Notes under the pieces: model-generated | Told to the model about the DNA's origin: nothing | Seen by the model: only the letters and a program-made list of their open reading frames with translations | The model's database searches: none | Made by a program: the position numbers and the translations under genes | Assembly (NCBI GenBank): GCA_002470165.1 | Contig: DKNF01000109.1 | Coordinates: 1-25,939, forward strand | From: Betaproteobacteria bacterium UBA7395 | GTDB lineage: Bacteria; Pseudomonadota; Gammaproteobacteria; Burkholderiales; Rhodocyclaceae | Direction: 5' to 3' | Length of the DNA stretch: 25,939 nucleotides | Part shown: piece after piece, positions 20,778-25,939 of the stretch | Numbering within the stretch: the first letter of the stretch is position 1 | How the letters are laid out: every line of letters begins with the position of its first letter

Positions 20778-21935
20778 TCAGACGGTCATCGCCGTCAGTC
20801 CCTGCAGGCGTCCGACCGTAGCCCGCAAGGCATTGATGAATTGTTCAACGTCGTTTTCGTCGTTGCCGGCGCCGAGGCTGACCCGGACCGCGCCGCGCGC
20901 GATCTCCGGGGCCACGCCCATTGCCCGCAACACATGCGACGGCTCCGGATTGGCGCTCGAACAGGCAGCGCCGCTGGCGACCGCAAAACCTTCGCGATCC
21001 AGTTTGCCGACCAGGGTTTCGCCGTCGATATCGGCAAAGGCGAAATAACTGGTATTGGGCAGGCGCGACGCGTCGACCGCAAAAATTCTTGCGCCGAGTG
21101 CGGTCAGGCCGCGCTCCAGCGTATTTCTCAACTGCGCCAGACGTGCGGGCAATTCGGCAACGCGCTGCGCCGCAAGTTCCGCCGCCACGCCAAAACCGAC
21201 GATGGCCGGCACGTTTTCCGTACCCGAACGCAAACCGCGCTCGTGGCCACCACCGGCAATCAGCGGCTGCAGTTCGACACGCTTGTCGAGCACCAGCGCC
21301 GCCGCGCCCTTGGGGCCGTTGATCTTGTGCGCCGACACCGTCAGGGCATGGACGCCGGCTGCATTAAGCAGACGGAAATCGACCGGTAGTTTGCCCAGGG
21401 CCTGCACCGTATCGCTGTGGAACCAGGCACCGCTCGACCGCGCCGCCGCAGCCAGTGCGGCGACATCCTGGATCACGCCGGTCTCGTTGTTGGCCAGCAT
21501 CACCGAAACCAGCGCCGGGCGCTGCTGCAACAGTTCGGCGTAGTCTTGCGCCTCAACCCGGCCAGCCGCATCGACCGCGATTTCCCGCAGCGTCCAGCCC
21601 TGGCGCAGCAGTTGCGCCGCCGGCTTGAGCACGCAGGGGTGCTCGACCGCGCTGACGGCAAGCAGCCCCGGCTTCATGCCGGCTGCCGCGCCCTTGATGA
21701 ACAGGTTGTTGGCTTCGCTGCCGCCGCTGGTGAACACCACCTCGGTCGGATGCGCGCCGAGCGCCGCCGCCACTTTCTGGCGTGCCTCGTCGATCGCCTG
21801 CCGTGCCCGCCGCCCGTATTCGTGCCGGCTCGACGCATTGCCGCACAGGCCGTCAAGCCAGGGCAGCATCGCCGCCTTCACCGCAGGATCGAGCGGTGTC
21901 GTGGCATTATGGTCGAGATAGACAGGCTGGAACAT
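20778..21935 (-). CDS. Second cysteine desulfurase, NifS/IscS-like
   Basis: A 385-residue class V aminotransferase between iscR and iscS. It has [16 protein letters not shown] at the start, [14 protein letters not shown] (65-78), the PLP lysine Lys204 in [10 protein letters not shown], the [16 protein letters not shown] loop (228-243) and a candidate catalytic Cys325 in [20 protein letters not shown]. All essential positions for a desulfurase of the IscS/NifS group are therefore present, so it does not look like a decayed copy. It differs clearly from the downstream IscS (different N-terminus, shorter, GAACSS instead of GSACTS), so it is not a recent duplicate. [14 protein letters not shown] resembles NifS-type relatives. 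It starts 8 bp after the iscR stop and ends ~30 bp before iscS. Its special role is unknown; dedicated sulfur delivery to another pathway is one option. Confidence 0.92.
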   Translation of the reverse strand: MFQPVYLDHNATTPLDPAVKAAMLPWLDGLCGNASSRHEYGRRARQAIDEARQKVAAALGAHPTEVVFTSGGSEANNLFIKGAAAGMKPGLLAVSAVEHPCVLKPAAQLLRQGWTLREIAVDAAGRVEAQDYAELLQQRPALVSVMLANNETGVIQDVAALAAAARSSGAWFHSDTVQALGKLPVDFRLLNAAGVHALTVSAHKINGPKGAAALVLDKRVELQPLIAGGGHERGLRSGTENVPAIVGFGVAAELAAQRVAELPARLAQLRNTLERGLTALGARIFAVDASRLPNTSYFAFADIDGETLVGKLDREGFAVASGAACSSANPEPSHVLRAMGVAPEIARGAVRVSLGAGNDENDVEQFINALRATVGRLQGLTAMTV

Positions 21936-21943
21936 GATAGCTC

Positions 21944-22441
21944 TCAGGCCAGCGCCACAGCCTTTTCACGCACAACGCGACGCGGGTGCGGGCCCAGCGG
22001 GCCGCTGATCACTGCTTCACCGCGTGCGGCAGCCTTGACCTTCTCGCGATCGACGAGATCGGCCAGGGTGACCGAAGCCAGGTATTCGAACATTTTCGCG
22101 TTCAGCGTGGACCACAGGTCGTGCGTCATGCAGCGATGCTCGTCCTGGCAGTTCTCCTGGCCGCCACACTGGGTGGCGTCGAGATGCTCGTCGACAGCAC
22201 GGATGATGTCGGCAACGGTGACCCGCTCCAGCGGCCGGGCAATCCGGTAACCGCCGCCGGGACCGCGCACGGAATCGACCAGCTTGTAACGGCGCAGCTT
22301 GCCGAACAACTGTTCCAGATAAGACAGCGAGATGCTCTGCCGCTCGGCAACGCCGGCCAGCGCAACCGGCCCTTCCTCGCCGCGCAGGGCAAGATCCATC
22401 ATCGCCGTTACGGCAAAACGTCCTTTGGTGGTCAAACGCAT
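21944..22441 (-). CDS. iscR: Fe-S cluster assembly transcription factor IscR
   Basis: An Rrf2-family regulator of 165 residues. The winged-helix N-terminus is MRLTTKGRFAVTAMMDLAL, with the recognition region ISLSYLEQLFGKLRR (37-51) and the wing VRGPGGGYRIAR. The [2Fe-2S] ligands are Cys92, Cys98, Cys104 and His107 (CGGQENCQDEHRCMTH), the same spacing and numbering as E. coli IscR. In E. coli holo-IscR represses the isc operon through type 1 boxes; two such boxes lie just upstream of this gene, so autorepression is predicted. It is the first gene of the operon, with the start 58 bp after the cysE stop. Confidence 0.98.
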   Translation of the reverse strand: MRLTTKGRFAVTAMMDLALRGEEGPVALAGVAERQSISLSYLEQLFGKLRRYKLVDSVRGPGGGYRIARPLERVTVADIIRAVDEHLDATQCGGQENCQDEHRCMTHDLWSTLNAKMFEYLASVTLADLVDREKVKAAARGEAVISGPLGPHPRRVVREKAVALA

Positions 22442-22457
22442 TTCGGTCTCCCGATCA

Positions 22458-22482
22458 ATAACCTAGTGTTTCGGTCAACTAT
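22458..22482 (-). promoter_or_regulatory. IscR type 1 box B at the iscR promoter
   Basis: Read on the minus strand: ATAGTTGAC-N6-ACTAGGTTAT, 21 of 25 positions agreeing with the E. coli type 1 IscR consensus (ATASYYGAC..., ...GTCRRSTAT). It overlaps the -10 hexamer and the likely transcription start, a position suited to repression. Confidence 0.7.
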
Positions 22483-22507
22483 ATACAATCCAGACAAAAT
22501 CAGTCAA
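22478..22507 (-). promoter_or_regulatory. iscR promoter (-35 TTGACT, -10 TATAGT)
   Basis: The -35 TTGACT (22507-22502) and -10 TATAGT (22483-22478) are each one mismatch from the sigma-70 consensus and are 18 bp apart; TATATA with 16 bp spacing is an alternative. The -35 overlaps the last coding codons and stop of cysE. Both hexamers lie inside the two IscR boxes. Confidence 0.7.
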
Positions 22508-22511
22508 CTAT
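22487..22511 (-). promoter_or_regulatory. IscR type 1 box A at the iscR promoter
   Basis: Read on the minus strand: ATAGTTGAC-N6-TGTCTGGATT, 21 of 25 positions agreeing with the type 1 IscR consensus. Its first half is perfect and includes the -35 hexamer. Its centre is 29 bp from that of box B. The box covers the cysE stop codon (TGA at 22502-22500). Confidence 0.7.
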
Positions 22512-23249
22512 TTTGCTCAGGTATTTCGGATCGAAATCGTCGGCCGCCTGGACTTCCTGATCGCACTTCACGCCCTGCGCCTCCAGCTCCTTCAGCAGCG
22601 AGGCCAGGCGGCGGTCGGTTTCGGCGGCGTGATCGAGCAGACCGTGGATGGCCTTGGCCAGCGGATCGTCCTGATCGCGGCCGACGGCATAGGCGGAAAA
22701 GCCCAGCTTCTCGGCCTGCTGTTCACGTTCGCGGGTCTGCGGATCGAGAACGCGCGCCGGATTGCCGACCGCGGTTGCGCCGGCCGGAACCGGCTTGGTG
22801 ACGACGGCGTTGGAACCGATCTTGGCGCCGGCGGCAATGACGATGGGGCCGAGCACCTTGGCCCCGGCTCCGACCACCACCCCGTTCTCCAGCGTCGGAT
22901 GGCGCTTGCCCTTGTTCCAGGAGGTCCCGCCCAGCGTGACCCCGTGATAGAGCGTGACATCGTCCTTGATATCGGCCGTCTCGCCGATCACCACACCCAT
23001 GCCATGGTCGATGAAGAACCGACGGCCGATGGTCGCCCCGGGATGAATCTCGATCCCGGTCAGGAAACGCGACAGATGCGCGGTAAACCGCGCCAGCCAG
23101 CGCAGCCGATGCCCCCACAGCCAGTGGGCCACCCGATGCAGGATCAGCGCATGAATGCCGGGATAACAGGTCAGCACCTCCCAGAACGAGCGAGCCGCCG
23201 GGTCGCGGTCGAAGACCGCGCGGATATCCTCACGCAAGTGCCGGAACAT
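22500..23249 (-). CDS. cysE: Serine O-acetyltransferase CysE
   Basis: A 249-residue left-handed beta-helix acetyltransferase that makes O-acetylserine from serine and acetyl-CoA, the committed step of cysteine synthesis. The N-terminal helical part ([20 protein letters not shown]) is of the short EpsC/NifP type. The catalytic region has [15 protein letters not shown] and [19 protein letters not shown], followed by hexapeptide repeats ([20 protein letters not shown]) and [17 protein letters not shown]. After the helix comes a ~65-residue charged tail with [15 protein letters not shown], and the protein ends in Val-Asp, not in the C-terminal Ile that E. coli CysE uses to bind CysK, so complex formation is uncertain. 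Placement immediately before iscR, and IscR boxes on both sides, suggest that it feeds cysteine to the Fe-S machinery. Confidence 0.96.
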   Translation of the reverse strand: MFRHLREDIRAVFDRDPAARSFWEVLTCYPGIHALILHRVAHWLWGHRLRWLARFTAHLSRFLTGIEIHPGATIGRRFFIDHGMGVVIGETADIKDDVTLYHGVTLGGTSWNKGKRHPTLENGVVVGAGAKVLGPIVIAAGAKIGSNAVVTKPVPAGATAVGNPARVLDPQTREREQQAEKLGFSAYAVGRDQDDPLAKAIHGLLDHAAETDRRLASLLKELEAQGVKCDQEVQAADDFDPKYLSKIVD

Positions 23250-23280
23250 GGGGTGCTATCTCCCTATTGAAAGGGGGTGA

Positions 23281-23309
23281 ATTCTAGAATACTCGACTGA
23301 ATTTGTCAG
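23281..23309 (-). promoter_or_regulatory. cysE promoter (-35 CTGACA, -10 TAGAAT)
   Basis: CTGACA (23309-23304) and TAGAAT (23286-23281) are each one mismatch from the sigma-70 consensus, with ideal 17-bp spacing. The -35 overlaps the beta-lactamase stop codon (TGA, 23308-23306). The start site would be near 23274, giving a leader of about 25 nt before the cysE ATG. Confidence 0.75.
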
Positions 23310-23313
23310 CTAT
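23289..23313 (-). promoter_or_regulatory. Near-perfect IscR type 1 box over the cysE promoter
   Basis: Read on the minus strand: ATAGCTGAC-N6-AGTCGAGTAT. By hand comparison 24 of 25 positions agree with the E. coli type 1 IscR consensus; only position 10 differs (A for T). It covers the -35 hexamer and almost the entire spacer, up to 2 bp before the -10, so bound IscR should block RNA polymerase. Confidence 0.78.
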
Positions 23314-24181
23314 TTCCTGCAATGTCGACCAGCAGTCGCCCGACACCGGCCAGACAGGCCTCGCGTACAGCAGGCGCGGCCACACTGTCGGCAAGATAGG
23401 CGGCAACCAGCCAGGGGTTGCCGCCCGGCGGCCAGACGACACCGATATCGTTGCTATCGCTGCGATTGGTACCGGTCTTGTCGCCAATCAGCCAGCCAGA
23501 TGGCAAGCCAGCCTTCAGGCGTAGCCCGCCAGTGGTATTGGCCAGCAACCAGCCTTGCAGGACTGCCCGCGACGCCGGCGAGAGCACGTTGCCCAGCAGG
23601 AGTTTCTGCATGGTAAGAACCATCGCCCGGGGCGATGTCGTATCCAGTTCGCCTTCGGGATGTTTCGCATTGATCTCAGGCTCATTGCGATCAATGCGCG
23701 TCACCTTGTCATTCAGTTGGCGCAACCAGGCGGTCAGCGCCAGCGGTCCGCCGTAGCTTGCCAGGATCAGGTTTGCCGCTGCATTGTCGCTGGTCGTGAT
23801 GGTCGCTTCGCACAGTGCCGCCAGCGTCATCCCTTGCCCGTCGGCATGGCGCTCGGTCACCGGTGACCAGGGCAACAGCACCGAGCGGTCGAAGACAATG
23901 CGCCGATCCAGCATTTCCAGCCCACTATCCACACGCTGCAGAACGAGCGCGCAAGCCAGCAGTTTGAAGGAACTGAGCAGCATGAAGCGCTCGTCCTGGC
24001 GATAGCCGTACGCCGCGCCTGTTGCGCTATCCAATACATGTACTCCGAGGCGCCCTCCTGCCTGCTGTTCCAGCTCGCGCAGGCGGGAAAGAACCTGTGC
24101 ATCGGTCATCCGGCCAGCTGCACGGGCAGCCCCGACGACAGAAAATGTAGCCAGGGAAAAAACGAAACGTCTTCTATTCAT
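23306..24181 (-). CDS. Class A beta-lactamase with Tat-type signal peptide
   Basis: A 291-residue serine beta-lactamase. All class A elements are present: S70-S-F-K73, SDN at 131-133, the omega-loop E167-P-E-I-N171 and KTGT at 235-238. The N-terminus NRRRFVFSLATFSVVGAARAA is a twin-arginine signal, giving a mature periplasmic enzyme of about 268 residues. The spectrum of hydrolysis cannot be read from sequence, and no acquired-resistance context (transposase, integron, attC) is nearby, so this looks like an intrinsic chromosomal enzyme. No divergent ampR-like regulator is adjacent. ATG at 24181 is chosen; the preceding codon is GTG in frame and GAGG lies unusually close. The stop codon lies within the cysE promoter. 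The unknown 243-aa gene ends 24 bp upstream. Confidence 0.94.
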   Translation of the reverse strand: MNRRRFVFSLATFSVVGAARAAGRMTDAQVLSRLRELEQQAGGRLGVHVLDSATGAAYGYRQDERFMLLSSFKLLACALVLQRVDSGLEMLDRRIVFDRSVLLPWSPVTERHADGQGMTLAALCEATITTSDNAAANLILASYGGPLALTAWLRQLNDKVTRIDRNEPEINAKHPEGELDTTSPRAMVLTMQKLLLGNVLSPASRAVLQGWLLANTTGGLRLKAGLPSGWLIGDKTGTNRSDSNDIGVVWPPGGNPWLVAAYLADSVAAPAVREACLAGVGRLLVDIAGNS

Positions 24182-24205
24182 CACCTCGATATTCTGCCAT
24201 CACCC

Positions 24206-24937
24206 TCAGCCAGCCGCCCAGGAAATCGGTTCGCCGTCGGCGCTCACGCTCAGGCGACCGTCAGCGGAGAAATTCAGGGTGATACTGGCCGACGGGCGAC
24301 TATCGGCGAACAACCAGGCATATTTGGCGACCACCTTGGCGGCGTCGGCAGCAGAATTGGCCGCGCTGTATTCCTCATGGAACGGGAGGCTTTTCTGCAT
24401 TTCGACATGAACTGATGAGAGCGCAGCAGCCGTCTGCATGCTTCTGGCCATGACCGGATCACCGGCCAGCGCCGCCTTGAATTCCTTGGCGTAGGGATAA
24501 TCGGCCGGCAACTGGAGCGCACCGTTGCGGTCGTAGCTGACGCTGGCGGGCGCCTCGGGAATGCCATGGCTGGCCAGGAAACCCGGCATGCGTGCGGATA
24601 CATGATCGGTCAGGGCCTTGATGTTGTTCGCCGACGGCATCATCAACGGCGGCAATTCGGCGAAACCACCGGGTGGCGGCTGAAAATAGGCATCGATATC
24701 GAGCGTCATCGCTCCCTGGTTGGTATCGAAAACCGCCGTCGATGCCGCCGGGTTGCCAGCAGCCTTGGTTTCGGCAGCCAGCAAATCCCGGGCAGCCTGG
24801 GAAATGTTCGTCCGGTCGGCAAGATTTTCCGACGCTGCAACATTTGCCGCAGCAAGACCCTCGGGATGATCGAGCCGGACTCGGGAAGAAATGGCCGAAA
24901 CGGCGGCAGACCAGGTACTGGCAGGCTGAATGAACAC
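24206..24937 (-). CDS. Uncharacterised protein (243 aa)
   Basis: I do not recognise this family. The start is a GTG (24937) with AGGAG six bases upstream; a longer frame to 24979 lacks such a site. The product is Ala- and Ser-rich, with no signal peptide, membrane segment or cysteine. Residues ~1-60 contain a helical, Ala-rich stretch followed by DRTNISQAARDLLAAE (45-60), a pattern seen near the N-terminus of various flagellar-associated and unknown proteobacterial proteins. The middle has DAYFQPPPGGFAELPPLMMPS. The C-terminus (ASITLNFSADGRLSVSADGEPISW) looks like two beta strands joined by a turn. It precedes the beta-lactamase gene by 24 bp in the same direction, so the two may be cotranscribed; no functional link is evident. 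Confidence 0.8.
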   Translation of the reverse strand: MFIQPASTWSAAVSAISSRVRLDHPEGLAAANVAASENLADRTNISQAARDLLAAETKAAGNPAASTAVFDTNQGAMTLDIDAYFQPPPGGFAELPPLMMPSANNIKALTDHVSARMPGFLASHGIPEAPASVSYDRNGALQLPADYPYAKEFKAALAGDPVMARSMQTAAALSSVHVEMQKSLPFHEEYSAANSAADAAKVVAKYAWLFADSRPSASITLNFSADGRLSVSADGEPISWAAG

Positions 24938-24982
24938 GGCGACTCCTGTTTTTCGATGATTTGAGCGCCACCTCCGCAAGGC

Positions 24983-25939
24983 TCATGCCATGGCGGCCTG
25001 CTCCCTCGCCAAACCCAGCCGCCGGACCAGTTCCGGAATCATCGCCGCGTCGGCCATGCCGTAACCGAGGACCAGGCCGTTGGCGGCACCGGCCCCGGCG
25101 AAGTAACGACTGAGCGCCCGGGCGCTGACGCCCTGCCCGGCTGCGGCGGCGACGATTGCGGTATCCGGTGGGGCGGCGGGCAAATGCAGCGTCAAGTGCA
25201 GGCCGGCGTTGCCGCCGGCGATGCGTGCCTCCGGAAAATGTCGGGCCAGCGCCGTGCGCAGCACCTGCTGGCGTTCGCGGTAGATCGGCGCCATCGCACG
25301 CAGATGGCGGGTCAGCCTGCCGCTGTCGAGAAAACGGGCCAACGCACGCTGTTCGACCGCCTGCCCGCCCCGGTAAAGATCGGACAAGGCCTGACCGAAG
25401 CTGTCGACCGCCCAGCGCGGGACCACCAGGTAGGCGATGCGCAGCCCCGGATAGAGCAGCTTGCTGAAGGTGCCGAGATAGACCACCGGCGCATCCGGGC
25501 GCAGCCCCTGGATTGCCGGCAACGGTCGCGCACCGGGACGGGCGTGATTGAATTCGCTGTCGTAATCGTCTTCGATCAGCCAGTTGCTGCCCGCCTCGAG
25601 GCGGTTGAGCAAGGCCAGCCGCCGCTCCAGGCTGAGCACGCTGCCGCCCGGATATTGGTGGGACGGCGTCAGGAAGATCAGGCGAGGCGGCTGCGTCCGC
25701 CACAAGGTCTCGTCCGCGGCCATGCCGTCGTCGTCAACGGCAACCGGCACGGTACGCAAGCCGGCGGCCAGCATGGCATTTCGTGCCACCTGGTAAGCCG
25801 GATCTTCAAGCCAGGCAATGTCCCCGGGGTCGGCCAGCAGACGGGCGCAGGCGTCGAGCGCGACATTGCCGCCCGGGACGATGAACACCTGCTCCGGCGC
25901 ACAGGCCACGCCGCGCCGGGCCGCCAGGAAATCGGCGAC
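24983..25939 (-). CDS. MocR/PdxR-type PLP-dependent aminotransferase-like regulator, C-terminal part
   Basis: The visible 318 codons run to the window edge; the start and any N-terminal GntR-type winged helix lie outside. The fold-type I aminotransferase region shows FLAARRGVACAPEQVFIVPGG at the cut end, AWLEDPAYQ, the MocR-typical TPSHQYPGGSVLSLERRLALL, WLIEDDYDSEF, and the PLP lysine within GTFSKLLYPGLRIAYLVVP. The TPSHQYP and EDDYDSEF motifs are standard for MocR regulators, which sense PLP or amino-acid ligands and control neighbouring transport or metabolic genes. Without the N-terminus a free-standing aminotransferase cannot be fully excluded. Its target genes would probably be divergent, beyond the edge. 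Confidence 0.88.
   Translation of the reverse strand, partial: VADFLAARRGVACAPEQVFIVPGGNVALDACARLLADPGDIAWLEDPAYQVARNAMLAAGLRTVPVAVDDDGMAADETLWRTQPPRLIFLTPSHQYPGGSVLSLERRLALLNRLEAGSNWLIEDDYDSEFNHARPGARPLPAIQGLRPDAPVVYLGTFSKLLYPGLRIAYLVVPRWAVDSFGQALSDLYRGGQAVEQRALARFLDSGRLTRHLRAMAPIYRERQQVLRTALARHFPEARIAGGNAGLHLTLHLPAAPPDTAIVAAAAGQGVSARALSRYFAGAGAANGLVLGYGMADAAMIPELVRRLGLAREQAAMA

Noticed and set aside
22500..23249. Formation of a cysteine synthase complex by this CysE
   Set aside because: The C-terminus ends in Val-Asp and not in the Ile needed for insertion into CysK in E. coli, so I did not claim it.
24938..24982. Short GAGC...GCTC inverted repeat followed by AAATC after the MocR-type gene, considered as a terminator
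   Set aside because: Only a four-base stem and no T-run in the direction of transcription; too weak to call.

Overview
The window reads as a compact, GC-rich chromosome segment of a betaproteobacterium, most likely of the Rhodocyclales (Dechloromonas/Azonexus-like). This rests on protein character, on an isc operon of proteobacterial type, and on an ispD / mfd / serB neighbourhood that I recall from betaproteobacteria; no rRNA is present to confirm it. Genes are packed with start/stop overlaps. No tRNA, rRNA, CRISPR array, insertion sequence or phage gene was seen, and no gene-free stretch exceeds about 200 bp.

Left part (1-5667): the 5' end of ispD on the minus strand, then plus-strand genes for an MgtC/SapB-DUF4010 membrane protein and the three-part AmmeMemoRadiSam set (Memo-like, AMMECR1-like and radical SAM proteins). 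The set is followed, with an ATGA overlap, by an alpha/beta-hydrolase-like protein that appears to have lost its catalytic residues. A possible 61-aa gene and a membrane-anchored metzincin-like protein (HExxHxxGxxD) follow.

Middle (5721-15853): mfd, aroG-type DAHP synthase and serB are translationally coupled on the plus strand. They converge on a minus-strand operon of a YkgJ-type cysteine-cluster protein, two small unknown proteins and a ThrE/YjjP-YjjB-type amino-acid exporter. Then comes a large soluble CheW-domain protein whose N-terminal two thirds is an internal duplication of a Cache-like sensor module.

Right part (15854-25939, all minus strand): in transcription order, a partial MocR-type aminotransferase/regulator, an unknown 243-aa protein, a Tat-exported class A beta-lactamase, cysE, then the isc operon iscR - nifS-like - iscS - iscU - iscA - hscB - hscA - fdx - iscX. 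CysE leads to cysteine, the two desulfurases take its sulfur, IscU/IscA carry clusters, HscA/HscB release them, Fdx supplies electrons and IscX modulates the process.

The most notable signals are regulatory. A 24-of-25 match to the type 1 IscR box lies on the cysE promoter, embedded in the stop codon of the beta-lactamase gene. Two 21-of-25 IscR boxes lie over the iscR promoter, one embedded in the stop codon of cysE. This predicts joint IscR control of cysteine supply and Fe-S assembly. Other leads are the tandem cysteine desulfurases, the duplicated-sensor CheW protein, and the AmmeMemoRadiSam cluster with its pseudo-hydrolase.
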